NCBI GenBank assembly: GCA_030524715.1
Contig: JAUNGB010000013.1
Span: forward strand, 1-64,000
DNA length: 64,000 nt
Source: Eubacteriales bacterium
GTDB taxonomy: Bacteria; Bacillota; Clostridia; Lachnospirales; Lachnospiraceae
Direction: 5' to 3'
The position numbers were made by a program, and so were the translations under genes. The notes beneath the pieces are model-generated. The model saw nothing but the letters and a program-made list of their open reading frames with translations. It did not search any database and was not told the origin of the DNA. Shown one piece after another: positions 60,508 to 64,000 of this stretch. Positions within the stretch are counted from its first letter, which is position 1; the number at the start of each line of letters is the position of its first letter.

Positions 60508-61425
60508 ATGGATACAAAACAAATCGAATATATTGTCAAGATTGCTGATGAAAAAAGTATTACACGGGCAGCCGAAAAGCTTTTCATCACACAATCTGCC
60601 CTTTCACAGCAGCTTCAAAAACTGGAAGAAGAATTGAACACACGCCTTTTTATCCGCAACAAATCGGACTGGATGCCCACTCCGGAAGGGGAAGTTTATC
60701 TGGAAAATGCCAGAGAAATTTTGCGCATTAAGAAACGTGCTTATTCTGTTATCGCTGATATGGCCTACGCAAATAAAAATTATCTCTCCATTGGCATGAC
60801 TCCTGGTCGTGGTCCGGATATGTTTACCCATATCTATCCCCTTTTTCATCAAAAACATCCGTTGACCACCGTAGAACCAAGAGAGCTCAGTGTAAAAAAG
60901 CAGCAGGAAGAAATCAGAAAAGGTAATCTCGACCTGGGTTTTATGACTCTGTTAGATTCACAGCGAACAATTGATACCTACATAGATCTTGTCGAAGAAG
61001 AGCTTTTTATCGGCATTCCCAAAGACTATCCCTTACCGTCTGTGTCTGAAACACTTAACGAAGACTACCCTGAATTTTATCCGGAAATAAATCTGAATTT
61101 CTTTCACAGGGAATCCTTCGTACTTGTGTACAAAGAGTCCACCGTCCGTATGATTACAGACCGGATATTTGAAAATGCCTGTTTTACACCGAACATTCTC
61201 TTCGAAACCTCCAGCATTCACACGGTTTTATCCATGATACAGGCAAATCTCTGTGTAGGACTGATTCCTTATCATTATGTCAGGCAAAAACCTGAAGGAA
61301 TAAAATTCCTCCGTATGCCGGATCATCCCCGTTGGAAAGTCTGTACCTGTTATAGGAAAAATTCCTATTTAAGCCGGGCAGCAAAAACATTTATCGAACT
61401 TGTCAAAGAATACTGGACAACTTGA
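60508..61425 (+). CDS. LysR-family transcriptional regulator
   Basis: 305 residues. N-terminal winged helix-turn-helix (KQIEYIVKIADEKSITRAAE, then KLFITQSALSQQLQKLEEEL; residues about 4-60), followed by a substrate-binding domain. Divergent from garD, the classic arrangement for a regulator that answers to a pathway intermediate; it is therefore the likely activator of garD and possibly of the garR operon. Start ATG with GAGGTGG upstream. Confidence 0.9.
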   Translation: MDTKQIEYIVKIADEKSITRAAEKLFITQSALSQQLQKLEEELNTRLFIRNKSDWMPTPEGEVYLENAREILRIKKRAYSVIADMAYANKNYLSIGMTPGRGPDMFTHIYPLFHQKHPLTTVEPRELSVKKQQEEIRKGNLDLGFMTLLDSQRTIDTYIDLVEEELFIGIPKDYPLPSVSETLNEDYPEFYPEINLNFFHRESFVLVYKESTVRMITDRIFENACFTPNILFETSSIHTVLSMIQANLCVGLIPYHYVRQKPEGIKFLRMPDHPRWKVCTCYRKNSYLSRAAKTFIELVKEYWTT

Positions 61426-61449
61426 TGCAGCCATCTTAATTTAAGAGGC

Positions 61450-63363
61450 CTATTTATAATTTGCTTCAATTCCATATTTTTTCATTCGTCTCCACAACGT
61501 CGTGGTACTGATACCGAGCTCTTCTGCGGCCAAATTCCGATTTCCATGGTATTTTTCCAGAATTGCGCTCAGTTGTGCAGCTTCCGGGGATTTATACACA
61601 ACAATTTTATCTTCGCCTTTCGCCTCGCTGATATGCGGATATAACTCGCTATACAATTTCTGTATCCGTACTTCATCGATACTTCTTTTCTTAGAAGTAA
61701 TAACCAGCCGCTCACAAAAAGCCCGCAATTGCAGCAGATTCCCTTTCCACAGTAATTGCGTCACTTTTCCATAAGCGCCTTCTGTAACCGTAAAATACTT
61801 ATTATATTTTTGAGAATACTCTCTGATAAACTTATTAAAATAATAAATCAGATCTTCCGGCCTCTGATTTAAACCAGGAATGTCAAGCGTCAAGCCCTGA
61901 AGAAGATAAAATAGTTCCTCGCTAAATTTTCCTGTTTTTACCAGATAACGTAAATTCACCTTTGAAAAAGCCATAATTCGCACATCCAGATTATCCATGG
62001 GCTGTGCGTCTGTCCTGGTTATAGAGTGAGAAGTTAATAAACGGCAAATTTGATGCTGTGCACGCAATGTTAAATGTTCAATCCCTTTTATAAACACAGT
62101 TCCATGATTTGCTTTCACCAAAGCCCCATTTCTTCTGCTCTGCGCATCATCGATCCCAGTTTGTCCGCCAAATAAAACCTGCAGTTGTTGATCTTTATCC
62201 ATTCCTCTGGTACTTATGCTGATAAATGGTCCGGATTTTCGAATGCTGTTGTTATGTATAGCCTCTGAGATCAGATAATATTCTGTTCCTTCTTCTCCGT
62301 AAAGCAGCACCGGACTATTAGACAATGCATATTCTTTTGCCATTTCCAATACTTTTTCCATCTGTTGATTTTCTGTATAGATATGTCTGAAAGTTGTCTG
62401 TGCAACAAACCCATGCAAAAACATATCTTGTTGATAACTCTTATCTTTTCGGATTACTTCGCTTACTTTTTGCAGAGACAAAATAGCGCCCATAATGCTT
62501 TCATCATATTGAATCGGCGCCATCATCAGCATCCATGCATAGTTCCGAATATTCACTGATATCGTATAATTTTCTCTTTCTCCCTGTAAAATACTATTTA
62601 CAGCCGTCAGATCAAATTCCGGAAAAATATCTGCTATGGAAAGACCAATAACATCTTCTGCATTTTTTCCAATCAGATTTTCTATTAATTTATTGATAAC
62701 AATGATTTTTCCTTCCGCATTAATCTTAATAATCCCGTTGAATGCTGTATCTAATACGGTTTCAAACTGAGCAATATTTTGTTTCTCCGTTTCTGCGGCA
62801 TATGCCATTTTTTTCGCAGCTTGTAAGGCCTCTATTATTGATTCTTCTGTAGAATCATAAAACAAAGCGGGGTATCCCATGCGTTCCGCTTCCCTGCAAA
62901 CATTCTCTCCCCCAATAATAAGGTCTGGCTTGAATTTTGACATTTCATATAGTTTCGGAACCATATCTTCCATCTTATTCAGGTAAGATATAAAAAGCCG
63001 TACTCCAAACAATTCCTCCATATGTGACATGTCACACAGCATATTTTCAAATACAACAAGCCCTATTTTCGGAGATTCTTTTTTTATTATTGCTTTTGCC
63101 TTATTTATCAGTAATCCAATTTCCTGTGCATGAAAACGGATTTCTACCAGGGGGATATTCGTATACTCTTTAATCAGTTTTGCCTGATATCCTCGTGCAA
63201 CAATAATATGTACACCCTGTTCTACAGCCGAACGTGCTTCATTGACTGCATCTACCGTTTGAATTTCCTTCATATATTCTATATCTATATTCTGTTCCTC
63301 TGTAACATGCTGTGCTATTTCCAGCATCTTTTTATTTGGAACCAGCAATGCAATTTTTACCAT
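61450..63363 (-). CDS. PrpR-like regulator with PAS domain and degenerate AAA+ (sigma-54-type) domain
   Basis: 637 residues. PrpR N-terminal sensor (about 1-165; 'VEQGVHIIVARGYQAKLIKE', 'KPDLIIGGENVCREAERMGY'), PAS (about 195-310; 'TVLDTAFNGIIKINAEGKII'), an AAA+-like region (about 325-560) and a Fis-type helix-turn-helix (LEKYHGNRNLAAEELGISTT then TLWRRMKKYGIEA). The AAA+ part lost its active residues: Walker A reads LLYGEEGTEYYLI, the GAFTGA loop is missing (GQTGIDDAQSRRN) and Walker B reads TVFIKGIEHL without the DE pair. It therefore probably works without SigL. Convergent with the LysR-type gene, next to the glucarate genes. Confidence 0.85.
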   Translation of the reverse strand: MVKIALLVPNKKMLEIAQHVTEEQNIDIEYMKEIQTVDAVNEARSAVEQGVHIIVARGYQAKLIKEYTNIPLVEIRFHAQEIGLLINKAKAIIKKESPKIGLVVFENMLCDMSHMEELFGVRLFISYLNKMEDMVPKLYEMSKFKPDLIIGGENVCREAERMGYPALFYDSTEESIIEALQAAKKMAYAAETEKQNIAQFETVLDTAFNGIIKINAEGKIIVINKLIENLIGKNAEDVIGLSIADIFPEFDLTAVNSILQGERENYTISVNIRNYAWMLMMAPIQYDESIMGAILSLQKVSEVIRKDKSYQQDMFLHGFVAQTTFRHIYTENQQMEKVLEMAKEYALSNSPVLLYGEEGTEYYLISEAIHNNSIRKSGPFISISTRGMDKDQQLQVLFGGQTGIDDAQSRRNGALVKANHGTVFIKGIEHLTLRAQHQICRLLTSHSITRTDAQPMDNLDVRIMAFSKVNLRYLVKTGKFSEELFYLLQGLTLDIPGLNQRPEDLIYYFNKFIREYSQKYNKYFTVTEGAYGKVTQLLWKGNLLQLRAFCERLVITSKKRSIDEVRIQKLYSELYPHISEAKGEDKIVVYKSPEAAQLSAILEKYHGNRNLAAEELGISTTTLWRRMKKYGIEANYK

Positions 63364-63460
63364 ATTTACACCTCATAATACACTTTTCTCCGATTTTATA
63401 ATACATTTGCCATAGGTATCTAAAAACAGCCTGTCCTCATCACGCAGAGTGTGAGGGTCT

Positions 63461-64000
63461 TTATTGTTTTCTAAAATGCAGCCAATGAATCCCCTCTTCA
63501 TATCCAATTTTATAATAGAAGCCATCTCCGCCACCAGTCATAATCTCTGTGCCAAGCGGTTCCAGTTTACTATAGTGTTCTGAAAGAGCAGCCGCTGCAA
63601 GTCCCTTCTTACGATATTCAGGAATCGTACAAAGTGGTTCCATGTAAGCCAGTTTATTTTGCGGCACCCACCACATACCAGAAAAACACACATATTCCTC
63701 CTGCTCGTTAGCTATAATCACATTATATTCCTGTGTTGCATGCGGAGGTGGCGCTATGATAGAACTCAGTATGCCATTATATGCCCTTGCCGGGTTCCAC
63801 GCCATACCTTGCTCTTCATTTTTCCAATTTTCAAACGTCCCCTTATCTTCGTGGTTAAAACCTTTCCATGTGCAGATGGCAAGTTTCGTCGGATCACATT
63901 TCTGTGGATCTACAAAATGAAATCCCGCCGGAAGCTGATAGTTTAATTCTGTTTTTCTAAAATCACAAATCAAGTCAATATTTTCATGTATTATCGCATA
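63461..64000 (-). CDS. GNAT N-acetyltransferase, C-terminal part (5' end outside window)
   Basis: The frame is open to the window edge (YAIIHENIDLICDFRKTELN at the margin), so the TTG at 63973 need not be the start. At least 179 codons. GNAT fold: 'EEYVCFSGMWWVPQNKLAYM', then 'MEPLCTIPEYRKKGLAAAAL' with the acetyl-CoA-binding RKKGLA loop (Q/RxxGxG/A), and 'GGDGFYYKIGYEEGIHWLHF'. Substrate unknown. It is upstream of the PrpR-like gene on the same strand. Confidence 0.8.
   Translation of the reverse strand, partial: YAIIHENIDLICDFRKTELNYQLPAGFHFVDPQKCDPTKLAICTWKGFNHEDKGTFENWKNEEQGMAWNPARAYNGILSSIIAPPPHATQEYNVIIANEQEEYVCFSGMWWVPQNKLAYMEPLCTIPEYRKKGLAAAALSEHYSKLEPLGTEIMTGGGDGFYYKIGYEEGIHWLHFRKQ

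Overview
The window looks like chromosome from a spore-forming, Gram-positive gut-type Clostridia, most probably a Lachnospiraceae member. The evidence is a complete spoIIIA operon, spoIVB and an uninterrupted sigK; the Firmicutes gene order asp23-nusB-xseA-xseB-ispA-dxs-tlyA-nadK-argR-recN-spoIVB; strong AGGAGG ribosome sites; and many ABC transporters for plant-type sugars. Nearly all genes are on the minus strand. I saw no rRNA, tRNA or CRISPR array.

Layout. 1-2626: two AAA-ATPase genes of the PD-(D/E)XK-linked kind with a small DUF4869-like gene between them (the first runs off the window). 2873-3499: sigK. 3721-4590: a secreted acidic OB-fold-like protein with a palindromic repeat in its leader. 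4740-9242: a four-gene sugar ABC transporter operon. 9597-24504: a carbohydrate locus made of a DUF5060/DUF5605-type glycosidase, a five-gene Opp/Dpp-type transporter, a membrane-bound AraC-type regulator, a PH-like membrane protein, and a divergent-side operon (34-codon ORF, lactonase, SDR, ManD/RspA-like dehydratase, GH-A clan hydrolase). The two minus-strand operons share the same -10/palindrome arrangement and are probably one regulon. Sugar import, hydrolysis, oxidation to a lactone, lactone opening and dehydration would form a non-phosphorylating catabolic route.

24649-28330: a small accessory, A+T-rich block with a HipBA-like pair and a Schlafen/AlbA-type ATP-binding protein whose gene lies between 36-bp inverted repeats. 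It sits where spo0A would normally follow spoIVB. 28413-40937: the conserved housekeeping/sporulation string (spoIVB, recN, argR, nadK, tlyA, dxs, ispA, xseB, xseA, nusB, asp23) and prfC. 41154-46264: spoIIIAH to spoIIIAA. 46440-51168: phosphopantetheinyl transferase, UvrD-type helicase, gltX with a repeat-containing leader, and a divergent sirtuin-like protein.

51336-63363: a D-glucarate/galactarate pathway. garD stands alone next to a divergent LysR gene; garR, gudD, a GntP-type permease, a DapA-family lyase, a GltD-like flavoprotein and glycerate kinase form a second unit with palindromes in its promoter region. GarD and GudD would give 5-keto-4-deoxyglucarate, the DapA-family enzyme is the only candidate to cleave it, and GarR plus glycerate kinase finish the route. 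A PrpR-like regulator with a degenerate AAA+ domain follows. 63461-64000 is the end of a GNAT acetyltransferase gene.

Functions are assigned by motif and family recognition without database searches; promoters and operators were read by eye.
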